NCBI GenBank assembly: GCA_009617715.1
Contig: VTFK01000073.1
Coordinates: forward strand, 1,302,001-1,366,000
Length of the DNA stretch: 64,000 nucleotides
Source of the DNA: Plectrocnemia conspersa
Taxonomy: Eukaryota > Arthropoda > Insecta > Trichoptera > Polycentropodidae
Reading direction: 5' to 3'
Shown here: piece after piece, positions 47,061-60,800 of the stretch
Layout of the letters: the number at the start of each line of letters is the position of its first letter
Position numbering within the stretch: position 1 is the stretch's first letter
Notes under the pieces: generated by a model
Told to the model about the DNA's origin: nothing
The model's input: the letters and a program-made list of their open reading frames with translations, nothing else
Databases searched by the model: none
Position numbers and translations under genes: made by a program

Positions 47061-48960
47061 AAAAACGTCTCCATAGTGTTCTAAAAAATCGGCAATATCT
47101 TTATAGAAATACATACTAAAATCGTTTCATAATAATTTAAATTATAATAAATTTAATTTATGTTAACTGTATTTTGGAAATGACGTTGCATATAATAAGA
47201 ATAATACGTATATATAATATATTTACATATAATCAAATAAAGGGTAGCGCAGAAAACTTTAATTATTTTTAAATAGTCCTATATAATATGCATTGTATTA
47301 TGTATTACAGACATCCCTTATTTATTTTTAATCATCATGTTACATTACGTCTTAAGTTTCTTGATTGCAATATTATTTTTTAAATGTTTATTTTGTACCC
47401 AAAACGTTTCTAATAGCCTAACTAGTTCATAAATAGGTTTTAGAGCCCTTTTACACACATTTTTTAAATGAATTGTTTAGTAACAACATAATATGGTCTT
47501 TCATACTGTTCTTGAGCGTCACTTTATCCTTTAAATATACGTCACAATTTTTATTGTTTATACCATCATATTCATTAACAGTATACTTTTTCGTTCATTA
47601 TACAAACCTCACACTTGATGGAATTAGACTACAGTCATTCGTTTTAAGCAAAGTGAAGTGGTCAAATCCATAGAAAGCGACAAATAAATATGTAACATTG
47701 CTATACATGTCTGTCACTTCAAGAAGTGTACAAGTAAACTAGATAGAACTTTTTGAGCACACTAAAAGTACATTAAAGCAGAATTAAAAAATCATTTTTC
47801 TGTTGATTCTAAAATTCTAAAGTCCGGGATTAACACGACACATCGTCTATAGTTATCTGCAATATGGTTTTAAAACCACCCTGGACATATTGGTTTGAGT
47901 GAAATACAACACTTTGATGAAAATGGAACTTAGAAATAATTATTACTGAAGATTACTACGATTCAAAAACAAATAATTTCGCCTAGTTCTTCACCAAAAC
48001 CTAAGAGAATCCGTACTCTATCAACTGCGGAGAAACGAGACCGAAATAAGGGTAATTTCTAAATATTGTATGTGCGCTAGGTAGTCTGTTTTCAATTGAA
48101 ATTTGATTTTTCGTATATTTGGACTCATAGATTCGATGGGGAATAGGGGGTTTAAATTCAACGAAAAATTGCAGAAAATGGTGCACTATTTTTTTTTAGA
48201 ATCAATTCTTGCACTTAATATGAACTTAAAAGCTTGTATTAAACCTTATAAAATCTACTTTTCATACTAAATAATTATTAATGTATTATTATAAAAAATA
48301 TTTTTAAGAAAAATCTTAAATTAAGAAAGTACAAATATTATTAAAATGATATAATATATTTAAAACCATATATCCATACTTTTATAATAATTTTATTTTA
48401 TAAATATACGTTTTTTATATATTTATTTAGTGAACCTAAATTTTCTCTCTGGCAATCTTTCGTCTCTTGGAAAATTGGGTCTAAGTAAGAAATAAGGGGA
48501 TGCAAGATCACCACCATGTCCCTAGAGAATTTTTTGATCGGGTGAAATACCATTTTCCTACAGTTTCGTTATTCATGCAAGACGTTACATGAATATGTAT
48601 CGGTTGGTTCACTTTTCGGTACAAACTACATACGTATAAATTATACAAAGATAGGTCAATGGGATAACGAAGTCTAAATAAATTGACGAAAACCTCGAGA
48701 TTGTTTTAGGTATACATAATATATGTATTAAATTTATTTTAGATATAAAATATGTGGCAAAGTAAAAATAATGGTATATTTCATTCGATTTAGGAACAAT
48801 CGAATTTTTTCATATTACTCAAGCTTCGTTTAGCGCGATTTCCTTGTTAAAATGAAAATAGGTGGTAAATCACTTTCTAACAATTTTCTTTTATAATGAC
48901 ATGTATTTCAATTTTTATAATTCATTTTTTACTTTTTGTCTTGTACTTCCGAGAAAATAA
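47060..48960. other. A/T-rich spacer
   Basis: A/T-rich DNA. A slightly G+C-richer part at 48450-48570 has no long open frame. Frames 47473-47673 and 48001-48186 are unrecognised. Confidence 0.5.
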
Positions 48961-49380
48961 TATAAAGCTCATGCGAGTTTTCCGACGCTGAAATTAATGC
49001 GTGGTAAGCTACGTAGGCACAGAGAGGGCTTTTGAACTTTTTTATGATAAAAATAATAAGAAGAAAGTAAAAGAAGATTATCAATCGTCTTTTGAGGTTT
49101 CTTCTTTCACTTTGCTCATTTCTTATGTCTTCGTATTGACATAGGGAAAAATTTTATGACGCCCTTCCGCAAAATTTATTTCATGTTTGGAAAGAAATCT
49201 GTCACGTGCTTTGAAACGGTGCAAACTTCGCGCTCGAATATTTTTAATTAAAAATGAACATCCGTGTTATATTAAATATTACTGTGAAAGTGCGAGAGTT
49301 TCCTGGCAAAACTCTGTTGCGGTCTAGCGAAGATGTCTGAAAACTTTAGCGTTAAACACGACCGTAAAAGGACAAGTGAA
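48960..49380. other. G+C-richer island 17, candidate regulatory element
   Basis: Moderate G+C block with CATGCGAGTTTTCCGACGC near 48971 and CTTCGCGCTCGAATATTTTT near 49226. No open frame beyond background. Boundaries are gradual. Confidence 0.35.
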
Positions 49381-51320
49381 AACTTTATCGGACATATTTA
49401 ATTGCATTAAACTAGAATATTATCATGTAATAAAATTATCCAACGAAGCGTATTCTAGAATGTGATAATTAAATATTCTGCACAATGCGAATAAAAATTC
49501 AGTATCAAATAATATTAATAACAAAATTTTATAATTAACTCGTGGTTAAAATACAATTATGATATTTCAACCATAGAAAATCCAACAAATAACCCGTAGT
49601 ATTAATTTATTACTCATTAGCAAATCAATTAAAATCATCAGCAAAGTTGTGTACTTATCAACGTTATAATAAAGTTTTGTTTAATAGCTACATATTAAAA
49701 AATAATACAAGTTTAACAACAAGCCTTTACAAGCTTTTATTACCTAATCAATTATACATATTTTTATCCTTATATGTATAGATAATATTATTTGATTTAA
49801 CGTTTTATATTTTTAATTGTTTTTAAATTATTTAAATTAATTAAATGTAAATTTAATAGTATTTTATAATTAATCTAATGTACCTCTAAACAAGATAAAT
49901 TCCTCAATTTTACACGATCCTATAGATATTATCTGAAGATATAAATAAATTCATGTAAGTTTTTTTATTTCGTTATAAAGTTATTTTTAACCTGTTTTAT
50001 TACGTGTTTTTAATATCAATAAACCTTATCCAAAATATATGCTTTGCCTCACTACATATATTTTTAGAAAAATATGAGAGACATTTCACTTAAAATTTTT
50101 TTTAGAAATTCTATAAATTATCATTTTACACGTCAATATTGACGTAATCATTATTTTCAAGATCCTTAAATAATATTTTGCATTTTTCTTTAATATTACT
50201 TGTTATTATTTTCGCTTCAATAACAATACTTGTATGCGTTGTATTGTTGGGTTAAATAGAACTAGTTCATATACAGAGCATAAATTCGTCTTACCATTTA
50301 AAATCTACTAATGTATATTATATTAATAATTTTTTTAATAGCAATGAAAGAAATTGGAAAAATGCACATTACCACATAACTTTTTCAGTTTAGTTACTAG
50401 AGTGATTATATTTATTTTTACAAAAATATATATAATTTTGTGTACCCTTTGTTAAATTCTCAACTTTTTATTAAAATATATCTGGTTTTAATTACAAACT
50501 TTGCGCATCTTTAACCGAAATATTCAGTAAATAATGTTTTATTATTTCAACGCAAAAAGTATTGAAAACTGACACTAATTTTTGATATAAAATTAAGTTA
50601 AGTAATAGTTAATTTAGAATTTATTATAAAACATATTTTTTATAAAACATTATAAATAGTTGCATCAGTTACTTGTTAAAATGTTTATAAAAACTATTTG
50701 TACGCAGTGTTCCTTTCATTACAATACACCTAGAACCAAATCCGAAAAAAAGGTGAACCAATACATCGTCTAAAAACGAGCAGGTACAATTTCAATGTTG
50801 CCTAACTTATTCTATCTCACATGATCAGTGATAAATTCATCAAAATAATTCCGATTAATTATCATAAATCATTTTTTGTCGTAAGAACAGTAAACGTCAC
50901 ACATTTGTCTAAAAATTATTATTTTTATTTTATTATAACATAAATTCTACAAATTCAAGTATTTTTTTTAATTCCGCAAGATTAGCACTTTTACATATAG
51001 TGACATGTCAGAATTTTGCAGTAAATGTTATTTTTTATCAGTCATTATTAATAATTTTATATTGTACCCAAAATCAAACATAGGACTTGTACCATCACAA
51101 GAACATTTATTAGGTTAATAAATCGTTTAGTATAAAGCTATTCTTTGCGCACAGATAGTAAACGATCCTTTTGTTTTTGGCCAATATCCAAACTTTCCAA
51201 TGGCCGAGTGTCATATATTGTCACTATTGATGTTCGCAATGGTAGACACATCAAAAACCTTTTAGTAAAAGGGAAGTCGTATTTTCTCTATCGAATATTT
51301 TATATATATGTATATATATA
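49380..51320. other. A/T-rich spacer
   Basis: About 1.9 kb of very A/T-rich DNA, ending in a TATATATATGTATATATATA microsatellite at about 51301-51320. No recognised feature. Confidence 0.55.
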
Positions 51321-51740
51321 AATTTTTATGGAACGTATCTGTTGCTGAGCGGGTGTTATTGAAGTTCGCGATTCCTCTATTGTCTCCTAGGCATTGTTCG
51401 AAGGCATCAGCCCTGCGTCAATCATCCATCAAAAAGGAATTCATCTGGAGACACACCAGCAGATAGGGGTCTCGACCTGCCCGTGGGAAAGCTCCCCGAG
51501 GAAATCACAGCGTTTTGTTTTTGGGATAGGGTGGCTGAAAACCGAACGTTAGGGGGCGGAAAAAGACATCTCTCACCCCATCACTCGGGAGGTAAACATC
51601 TGTCATGCCGGACCCGAGCTGCATACGTTCATAACGACCCTCGGACATTGCATGATGGTGTAGAAAGCTAGACAAATTTATGTTTTACCCTATAGCCATT
51701 TTTAGTTTTCCCTTTATACGATCGCGTGAGCTAACGGAGG
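51320..51740. other. G+C-rich island 18, candidate regulatory element
   Basis: CpG- and CCC-containing block with GGGTCTCGACCTGCCCGTGG near 51467 and GGGGGCGGAAAAAGAC near 51552. The 62-codon plus-strand frame (51483-51671) has no domain. Confidence 0.4.
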
Positions 51741-54070
51741 AATAAAGTGAAACAATATTTCACACTAGAGATGGTATTATCGATTTTGAAAGTAGTTTTA
51801 AAAACCGAAGATAGATTAAATAAAATAAGTTTATATTATTTATTTTTTTAAATATTTTAAAACTAGTATTGTATCTCTTATTTATTTTTTTATATAAATC
51901 GTGTATGAAGCATTTAAGATTTTTAAACATATTTTTAACATTTATAAAATTATTTTTTTGTAGAAGCGAATCATGTACTAAATAATAAGATCACGTCAAA
52001 ATTAATATACAATTTATTGCTTAATAATTTATAACATAATGCTAGTTAAATTAATATTTCGAAACACCCAATAATTGCACAATATTTATAATTTTGAAAA
52101 GCTTTTAATTATCATCAAAGACTATAACATAAAAACTATTTAAACGCTTTTTAATGGGCTTTGAGATACGTCTTAAAAAATGCTAATTTCTATGCTTATA
52201 AAAAGCATTGATACACTTTTCTTTGTAATTATCGGATCGTCACCACCAAATGGCTTCTTTAAAAGTTAAGATATCACTAAAGCGGTGGTTCGGAAGTGGA
52301 GCTAAACAATAACGCGATTGGCTCTAAATTAGCTTTATCTTTTATTTTCCAAGCTTCTTCGAAAGATCATAAATAATTTGATTCTTGTACACAAACTCAC
52401 TTGTAAACTCGCTTTCTGACTAGCAGATGATTCACGTACTTCAATTCGTCAATTCGACTCATCTGACAAGTAAAAAACTAGAGCCAGCATGACTCGATTT
52501 TCACAACTGAGAGTTCCTACAACTCTTCCGTATTCGACATTGCCGCCCGATACTGACACTTGCATTTTATTGTACATGTGTATTTTCACAGTTTTTATAT
52601 ATCTGAAATTTATTACCTATATTTCAATATTTTTTATTTATTTTCCTTAGCTTTACATTTTTTAGTTTTAGTTTAAAATAAACGGAATAAATAAGTATGA
52701 GTAGAGTTCCGAGCACACGGGTGTCACATGTATCACGACATACAGCGGTTTCTCTGATGATATTACATTACACATGACTAAATTGCATGATGCACGTTTC
52801 TCACATCATGCTGTCACTATCTTGATGTTACATCGTGCCTGTAACGTAACGATTACATTTGTATAAATGTATACGAACAAGCAGCTTTAAAATGCATGAG
52901 CTTTAAAATACTCCGTTTAAGTGCACTAAAACAGGATGGCACATTTCTTAAACTAAAACATTTAAAAGAGTCAGTTTAGACCACGTTTTTCATTAATGTT
53001 CCACCATTTATAATTTATTACTAAGATAATGGGAGAAGAAGGCTTTTGCTCTCTTTGACACAAAGTCAGGACTTCTATATAGACAGTATAAGTACATTTA
53101 TGGAGGGACGTTATTTGAGGGGAGATTTGCGGGAAAAAATGCATGTCATTTAATGAAATACCATGAATCTTAATAAAATCGAAATACTAAAAAACCGACC
53201 ACTGACTGGCCAACTTTTGCCCCCACCACAGAAAAAGCTGAATTTCTTGCATTATACTACAAATAAAAAAAAAACAGTCTAACCAAAAATGTCATATTGT
53301 TTTTAAGAAAAAGTATTAATATGATCGCTACATAATTCATTGCGATCATGACGGTATGATTTTTTTTTTGTTTTTAACGTGAATTCTATATATAATACTA
53401 AAAACAAATCAGAACAATTCAGATAAAGTTAGGACCTTCAAAGAATTATATTTGAAGTTTGATTATTATTTTGATCTCAAGATGGTCTGACTATTAATAG
53501 ATGCAGAATTACGCATAATTTCATACTATTTTTTAATAATATTACTTTTAAATGTTCTAAATATTAAAAAAGAAAACATTAGTCAGTGTAGATTTTGTGT
53601 TTATAAGACTAATCGTTAAAATTCATAAGGAAACAATTCATAGTTGATTTTACACGATTTATTTCTATGTATAAATATGTAATGGTTTTATAGGTATACC
53701 ATATATTTCATACATGTTCATTTGCAATTTACGCCCCGCTTTCAATGAATACAATGGGAGAAACCCCCTTTTTTAGCCATTAGTACGATTTGAAACGCGC
53801 AAAAGAAGCTTATTTTTACATACTCTAGTATGTGTATAGACATTAAGAACGATTTGTGTTTCTTAAAGAAAATGAATCAATGAAAAGTACTGTGTACACG
53901 ATTTAAAAGGCTTTTCTTGTCATTTTAAGCTTAATAAACTTAATGTACTTTAGTAAATCTATATTTCAGTATAAAATTATAATAATAACTACAACATCAA
54001 ATAAACTTAGTTCATATGAACGAAATTGAAAACGTTGCTTAATGTTTGTTTAATAAAGCAAATCGATACA
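51740..54070. other. A/T-rich spacer with a dyad-rich patch
   Basis: A/T-rich. Positions 52230-52560 are moderately G+C-richer and may be an unrecognised repeat followed by a T-rich stretch. Positions 52705-52865 hold several ACAT/ATGT dyads, including 8-bp arms GCATGATG (52785-52792) and CATCATGC (52804-52811) with an 11-base spacer. Confidence 0.5.
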
Positions 54071-54540
54071 TTCCAGGTCTCGCGATTCGCAGGGCTTTGC
54101 GAAGAAAAAAACACGCGGGTATTTAGAGCGAAAAAGATTGTTCAACCGGATTTTTATCGCGCCGTAAACTCGACATTAGGCGAATTTTCATTCGGTCGGA
54201 AGAATAAAGTAGAAGAATATGGAGGGAGAAAAAATACACGAGAAAAATAATTTCCGTACACGAAATTTAGGTCTCGTCCTTTGATTAGGGATACGCTCTC
54301 GCTTTCGGATGTGGGGTCCCGAGGGATGGCAATTTATTCAAATGGTCATTTGACCCTCTCCTGGCCGCGCGGGCTGCTAACCTGCTAAGCCTTATTCAAT
54401 TTCCTGATTCATTATTCGGTCCTTAATATTTTGACGGGGGAGACAAGATGGGAAAAGAAGGACCGGAACCCTAGGGATTCCCGTCAAGATGAATTAACGC
54501 AATGGCCTCTGCTTTATTATATATTTGATGGTTCGTTTTA
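54070..54540. other. G+C-rich island 19, candidate regulatory element
   Basis: CpG-rich block. Perfect dyad TCAAATG-GT-CATTTGA at 54338-54353 gives two CAAATG E-boxes face to face. A purine-rich stretch at about 54200-54248 precedes it. The 74-codon plus-strand frame (54026-54250) is basic and unrecognised. CCTGCTAAGCC and GGGCTGCTAACC form a short direct repeat near 54371-54390. Confidence 0.42.
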
Positions 54541-54830
54541 TTTAATCGAAACGTTTCTTTTCATTTAAAAATCTGAAAATAGATTAAATTATTTATAGCT
54601 CTGTTTTTAAACTGAAATTTATGATTGATCACAAAACCGTTTTAATGTTTATAGTCTAGACGGTGGTGTGTTTTAGATAAATTAATATCTTTCTTAGATT
54701 CCAGGTACTTTTACAACGATTTTTTCTGTAAGATATAGTAAAATAATATGTAAAGCTACATCCCTCCGAGTCCTTAGTAAATTCTTGATTAATGCTTGCA
54801 TCTCTTACAAAAATTTTAACCCCAAAAAAT
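54540..54830. other. A/T-rich spacer
   Basis: Plain A/T-rich sequence with no recognised feature. Confidence 0.5.
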
Positions 54831-55260
54831 AGGCTTTAGTGGGGCGCCAGTCCAACACGCTGGAGGCCCGTCACACTAGTGTGAGAAAGTAATATTAACT
54901 ACTTACGAGGAGATGGGACTCTCGGGGACAGGCAGCAGAGGAAGTGTTGACATACCTTTCGAAGTTGCCTAAGTCCTTCGAGAATCACGATGACGATAAA
55001 GCAAGCTAACGAGAACTTGATCATAGACACACGGAAAATATATTATAAACTCTTAAAAATAAATTGTACTACACAGTTGTAGACCGCTCTTTGGACGTAA
55101 GAATCCTTATGCCCATCCGATGGGATGGACTCGTAGGATCCCAATACCAATGGGCTTGTGCGAATGTTTTGGTCGTTCTAGCATTCGCATGGTATTAGAA
55201 AGCTGAAGTTCCAGTATTAGTCTAGTGTCTAAGTCTTATGTTTGAGCTTGCACTAGGACT
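54830..55260. other. G+C-rich island 20 with 14-bp palindrome
   Basis: Begins with GGGGCGCCAGTCC and the perfect palindrome TCACACTAGTGTGA (54871-54884). The second half (55090-55160) carries CCATCCGATGGGATGG, an imperfect dyad. Open frames are short. It may be regulatory or, like 36240-36560, a fragment of an unknown mobile element. Confidence 0.38.
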
Positions 55261-56400
55261 TGCAGGATCGCAGGCAGTGTTTTTGAAAAGGATGCAAAGT
55301 AGTTTCTACTCTCCTAAAAGAAAGGCTGTTATACGGGTATATCAAGAACCTTTTCTGAACTTTTTATATTTAAAGAAAGTATTTTATGTATCGGTCATAG
55401 ACTATATCAATGGTAAAAAGATAAATAATCTTTAAATATTAGCTATTGATGCTCAAAGGACATGTGTTTGTATTATGTATTAAAAAAATTAAGAAATACA
55501 AAAAAATATTTTATCAACTTAGTTTTGGATGTATTTTTCTGATTTAACCAAATTAATATTTTAATTAATTTGTATTATAAATAAAGTAATATACTATTTT
55601 AGTATACAAATTATTTTTTGTCATCTTCTTATTCAATGTTGTAACTCTTATGCAATAAGATAAAATATCTCATATAAACAAATACTATTAAATATATTAA
55701 GAAATTCATTGTAGCACTTAAAATATATATTTTTAATCTACTAACGGTAATCAAATCTCTTGAATTTTTAAGAAAAATGTTTATTCACTGCGCTATTTTA
55801 AACTTCAAATTAAAATTGAGCATATAAAAAACGTAAAAGAATAGTTCCCTGTGACTTAATATGTTTCGTAGAGTATAAACACATTCTTTTAAAATGCTGT
55901 CTCTTTACTTTGTTAACGGTAAAGAAAAGTTATAATGAAAATAGTTTATTTTGTATATAATATTATTCGCGTTACGCTCATTATGACTTTACTCATGAAT
56001 ATAAATTATGTCATCATTGCTAAATTTAGTTCGTGTGTTTTTTTAATAAAAAAATAACCCTCTTTCTAAAAAGTTAAATTTATTTCATAACAAAATTTTC
56101 GAGGTGGCATCCGTTTTTTTCGCCTCACTCGTCTCAAATTTTAATATGCTTTTGATATGCTCGAGCTATAGCACAAGTGACGCAATATTTTGAAGGCCAC
56201 AAACTGATTAAGAGAGCACTAGATCTAATATAACCACAAGATTGTTTTTTAGGGATTTGTCTAACATTGATACAGTTTATTTTATTTAAAATGTTCATTG
56301 ACATAAATTGAAAATTCCGTATGTGATGACAAAAGAGTGCGTTAAGCAGAAATTAAAATGAGCAACTAAAATAAAAAGTGTTTCAAAGTACAGTGATCAC
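55260..56400. other. A/T-rich spacer
   Basis: A/T-rich DNA. Frame 55238-55435 has no domain. No element recognised. Confidence 0.5.
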
Positions 56401-56720
56401 TATGCTTATTTTTAATGTAGACGATGGGTGTCGAGGCACGCAATGTGCCGCGATGGCAAATTGACGGCGATGGGTGGCTCCTAAGGGGTTGTGGGTGGTC
56501 GGAAAACGCTGGCCGAATGTGTTGGTGCTGCAAGTTGATTTATTGATGAGACGAAGATTATGAAGGCGGCCCCACTACCGCCAGATGTGAGTAATGTTCT
56601 TATCATGAGGAGTAGGACGCGACACACACGTAGCCGCACAAGGCAACGATGGATCCTTAGGGTAATAGGAACTGAATTCACCATTTTCGCGTTGAGCTAA
56701 AATTTTCCGGGAATTTATTG
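56400..56720. other. G+C-rich island 21, candidate regulatory element
   Basis: G-rich on the plus strand (GGGGTTGTGGGTGGTCGG near 56486) with CpGs throughout. The 67-codon minus-strand frame (56481-56684) is hydrophobic in part but short and unsupported by splice sites. Confidence 0.38.
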
Positions 56721-57470
56721 CCAATGCTGATATAATATTTGAGCAGTGTTTGAAATTTTTAATGAAAATTAGGAAATAATGGCTATCTATTAGATTGAAG
56801 TTTTTTTCGTGATGATATATTAATAATAGTATGTTTATATATCAATATATTACATACTGCCTTGAATACTCAAAAATGTGTTTTTTTTTTTGAAGCACCT
56901 AATAAAAGAGACACACAAAAGGAATTATTAATAATGTAAAAGATTAAATTTATAAGAGTGAAAACAAAAAATAACAACCAAATATGTCACTGATTTTTCT
57001 TTCGAAATTTATTACCCGAGAATTTCTCGAAAAAATCGGCAAATCGAAAATTCTTATCTCACGAGAATGTTTTTATTAATGCTTCAATAATATATTGTAC
57101 TATTATAATTGCATACTATATTTTACATATATTTTTAATTCATCAAAATACTAGAGAATTCTCATTCCTCGAAAAATTAAATACAGAATACTTTGTTTCT
57201 GATCATTTTCATTTAATGTATAAATACTTTTTATTTACAAGTATCTTTGTTACTGGATTAATTACCAGTAGTATTACTACTTATAAATCAAAATTAAGAT
57301 TGAGATACATAAAACTGATAGACTCCTCGTCTATTTTAAACATTTTAATACATATAGAAATCGTCACTGATAATGATTATTAGATTTCATTTTTAGGTTT
57401 GGGAACCCTAGGAATCCGTAGTCAATGAAACTCAGGGTGGAATCTAGTTAGCATTTTTATTATTATATTT
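56720..57470. other. A/T-rich spacer
   Basis: A/T-rich DNA. AGAATTTCTCGAAAAAATCG near 57019 and the AGAATTCTCATTCCTCG region near 57156 repeat TTCTC/CGAAAA strings in a loose arrangement. No recognised feature. Confidence 0.45.
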
Positions 57471-57880
57471 ACAAATGTGCGACGGACGATTAATGGCGAG
57501 ACGCTTTCTCACAGCGGCGGTGAAGCTGGCGCAGGGATGATGTCCGTGGACGATTTTCAGAGTTCTTGTAGTTATCTACAGCGAATGTCAGGAGGCAGTT
57601 CTTCTTGCTGCGATGATCATTCGGGAGACTTAGGTTATATCTTTGCGTCTGTCGGTGGGGGCGCGCCTGCCAAGCAGGGTGAATCTGCTGGACTCTTCGA
57701 GTGGGTGCTGGTGATTTGTAACTTCGTAACTCTGTCTTCGAGTGCCTTCTCCTCATTGTAGTCCAGGCTTATGTATCCAGGGCTACAAGGCTTGCCAACC
57801 AATCGCAATTATGCTACAATCATCCAGCAAATCACTGCAGTCGCTTCGTAGTACGGCGAATTAGGTCTACGCCTTTAAAA
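57470..57880. other. G+C-rich island 22, open in several frames
   Basis: Among the most G+C-rich segments of the window. Open frames lie on both strands: 57477-57761 (plus, Ser/Gly/Cys-rich), 57490-57756 (minus, Arg/Ser-rich), and a minus-strand frame without a start codon between stops at 57635 and 57811 whose product has an acidic-basic heptad-like stretch NEEKALEDRVTKLQ. None has a domain I know. A terminal exon on the minus strand is conceivable, but the candidate splice acceptors lack a pyrimidine tract. It may equally be a regulatory block or an unclassified repeat. Confidence 0.35.
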
Positions 57881-60800
57881 AGCATGCAATTTCGGGAATA
57901 TCGCAGATACGGTTTTTTATGATATTCGTGACCGTTTTGCCACAAAGAAATTCTCTCAATGACAGAGAATATATACTGTAAGAACTCGTGCTGTTTATGG
58001 GATTGTAACGAGGTCTGTGTGGTCCAAAATCCTTTACGCTATATTGTCTTGTTGCTTTTAATTATTGATTAATGATCATTTTTGGTTACAGTCATTAACG
58101 CGAGTTTAGAGTTTGAGACAAACACCCTTTCAAACGTGGTAATCTGTGTGTGGTCACTTCATATACATTAATTTTAACTATCGAAGTCAATGAACTAATC
58201 GCAAAGATACATAATATTTAAAACTGATATGAGAATTTCATTATATTAATATTACGCTATTCGTTTTGTGATGAAACTGTATTATCAACATTTAGACTAG
58301 CTCAGCCAATCCATTAAAGATAGCACCGGCCAAGAGAAAAAGTGTGATTTTTTCCAGATGCTACAACAATTAAAAAGAAAATCATGACACATCCATTATA
58401 TATTCTTTGTAATTTCTAAAATTACATTAATAAGTAACTTTACTGCCAAGGAAGTAAAAATTTAAATGTGATGTGATTGATTTTCAAAGAGAGCATTATT
58501 TATATTATAGCTTTTTATGATGTATATAAATATACAACATTGAAAGCTAAACCTATTAATACTGCATCAAAATTGAATAGACCCACTGGGATGACCCTTG
58601 CACACTGGGAACAAAACTCACGTGTGCGCACGAAGGTCCTTAGCAACAAATGCAAAGTTCTCGTAGGAGGTTCAAGCAAGATTTATTAGTAGGGAATATT
58701 TCAAATAAGATACGCACAAGGAAAGCTACTTCTCGAACAACACCGGCCGTAAATAACACCGTGACCCACCTTGTACTTATATTACATACTACATACGTAC
58801 ACACCCATACAAACATACAACTTGTACACAAGTTAATGCGAATATAATTTATAAAAAAAAATTGTAATATGCCCCAGGGGTGTGAAATATAGAAGATTAA
58901 CGACCCCTGGACAATACTTAGGCTTTGTCTACGGGTTGCCAACTTTTGAAAATTTTGTTTGGATAAAAACTAGTTACACAAGGGCTTTAAAGAAGTTTTG
59001 AACATATGGGTAATTAAAAGAATTGCGAAATAGTTGTAAATTTTCTATAAATATATTTTATGTATATGTACATACATATATAATATTACTACATTAAAAA
59101 GTGTGTGGTTCCTAGATAAAAAACGTTGTTTAAATAATTTAAATTGCAAGTAACAACAATATTGTATTTAAATAATATATAAAAAAGATTTAATTTGTAA
59201 AAAAAAGGCTTAGAAAATATTTCCTAAACATTTTATTTGAGACTAAAATCATATATGTTCCATTTGTAATGAGAAGGGATTTTTAATTATTTTTATCCAT
59301 AGCCCCTTCTATATTAGATTATGTATTCCGCCCCTTTTCGGTAGGATGGGCAGTTACAAATACGATTTTTATATAATTTGCCGTTGGCCGCTAGAGTTGA
59401 TTAGGAACGGCCATTTCAAGGGCGAATCCGAATGCATGTGTTATTTTTTCTCTAAGCGAAGGATATTCAAATTCTTTTGGCTTAATAACGAATACTTTGT
59501 GATTAACTTGTTAAAATGTTTCTCACGGTAGTGTCTCATTTTAACGAAAAACCCTATTTTATTTTTAGACGGTTGAAAAGCTTTATTACAAGCCGAAATA
59601 ATCTTTATATCACCTAATAGCATGAATTAATTTCAATAATGGTTTAATTAATGAACCCGACGTATGTTTAACCCTCTGATAAATCTGTTTTTAAGTAATA
59701 AGTCATTCTACATTTTTATTCGTTACTTTTATATATAATTTTAAAAATATATCAAATTTAACAAATTATTTAATAAAGACCGCTTCGATAGCTTTATTTA
59801 ATAATAATTCTTGACATTGTTCATAAAGTATATGTTATCTATATAACAAAATTAAAAATAGATACATACATAATTATATGTAAATATAGCGAAAAACTTT
59901 AACTTGCATTAGTAAATTGTTACTTTTCTATTATTTTTATAATTATTTATAAAATATAATTGCTTGCAAATTTAAAAAATATATTTTTTATTTACAAATT
60001 ATAAAAATATCTCCATTTAATTTTAGCTTTGTACACGAAATAATAGAATTTAATTGCAATTATTTGCCTAAATGACAATTAAATTACTTGTGCGTAAACG
60101 TTTTCTCTTTAATACGATCTTAACAAATTTTAAATTAAAAAATACGAAAAAATAAAATAGAAACTTTACTGCCGAAACAAAAAAACAAGACGTATTTCTG
60201 AGAACCGCTTCTCCATTGTTAGCATTCTTGACTTACAAAATTTAAAGGAACGCAACAAATATATATTTGCACACAACGGTATTTTTCAGATTTTTTCAAG
60301 CCCTATAAACATAAATATATATATAGTACACAACAAATATATAAAAAGAAATCTCAGATTCTACTATATTTGGAGAATTAACGCTTAAGCTAAAGTTAAT
60401 TAAAGCAAATCTTGTACCTTACTTGCAAAAGTACTATGAATTGATAACTAGTGGGGTAAGTCTTCGAGGCGGGGATAAGCAAAGTTTTAGGTCCTAAACT
60501 CGCTTTAGTGAAACTTTAATAAACAAATGTCAAATTAGAATAAAATAACACTTACATTTCACACATTCATATAAATACACGTATATATACTTTCACTTAC
60601 ACAAACCCTTGTATTGTAATGCTAAGCTAACTCGAGAGTTTTAACTCTTGTTTATTATTGTTATAGTGTTACATACAGACATTTTAAAACTTTTACTTTG
60701 TTTACAATCACTTTTTTCAGCCATTCACAATTATTTAAAAAAATATATTTTTGCATTAAATTAAATAATCAAATTACCTTTCGACTCACATTGTACATAT

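Noticed and set aside
51301..51320. TATATATATG repeats and other TA/CATA runs as satellite arrays
   Set aside because: All are short microsatellites of a few units, ordinary in A/T-rich insect DNA.
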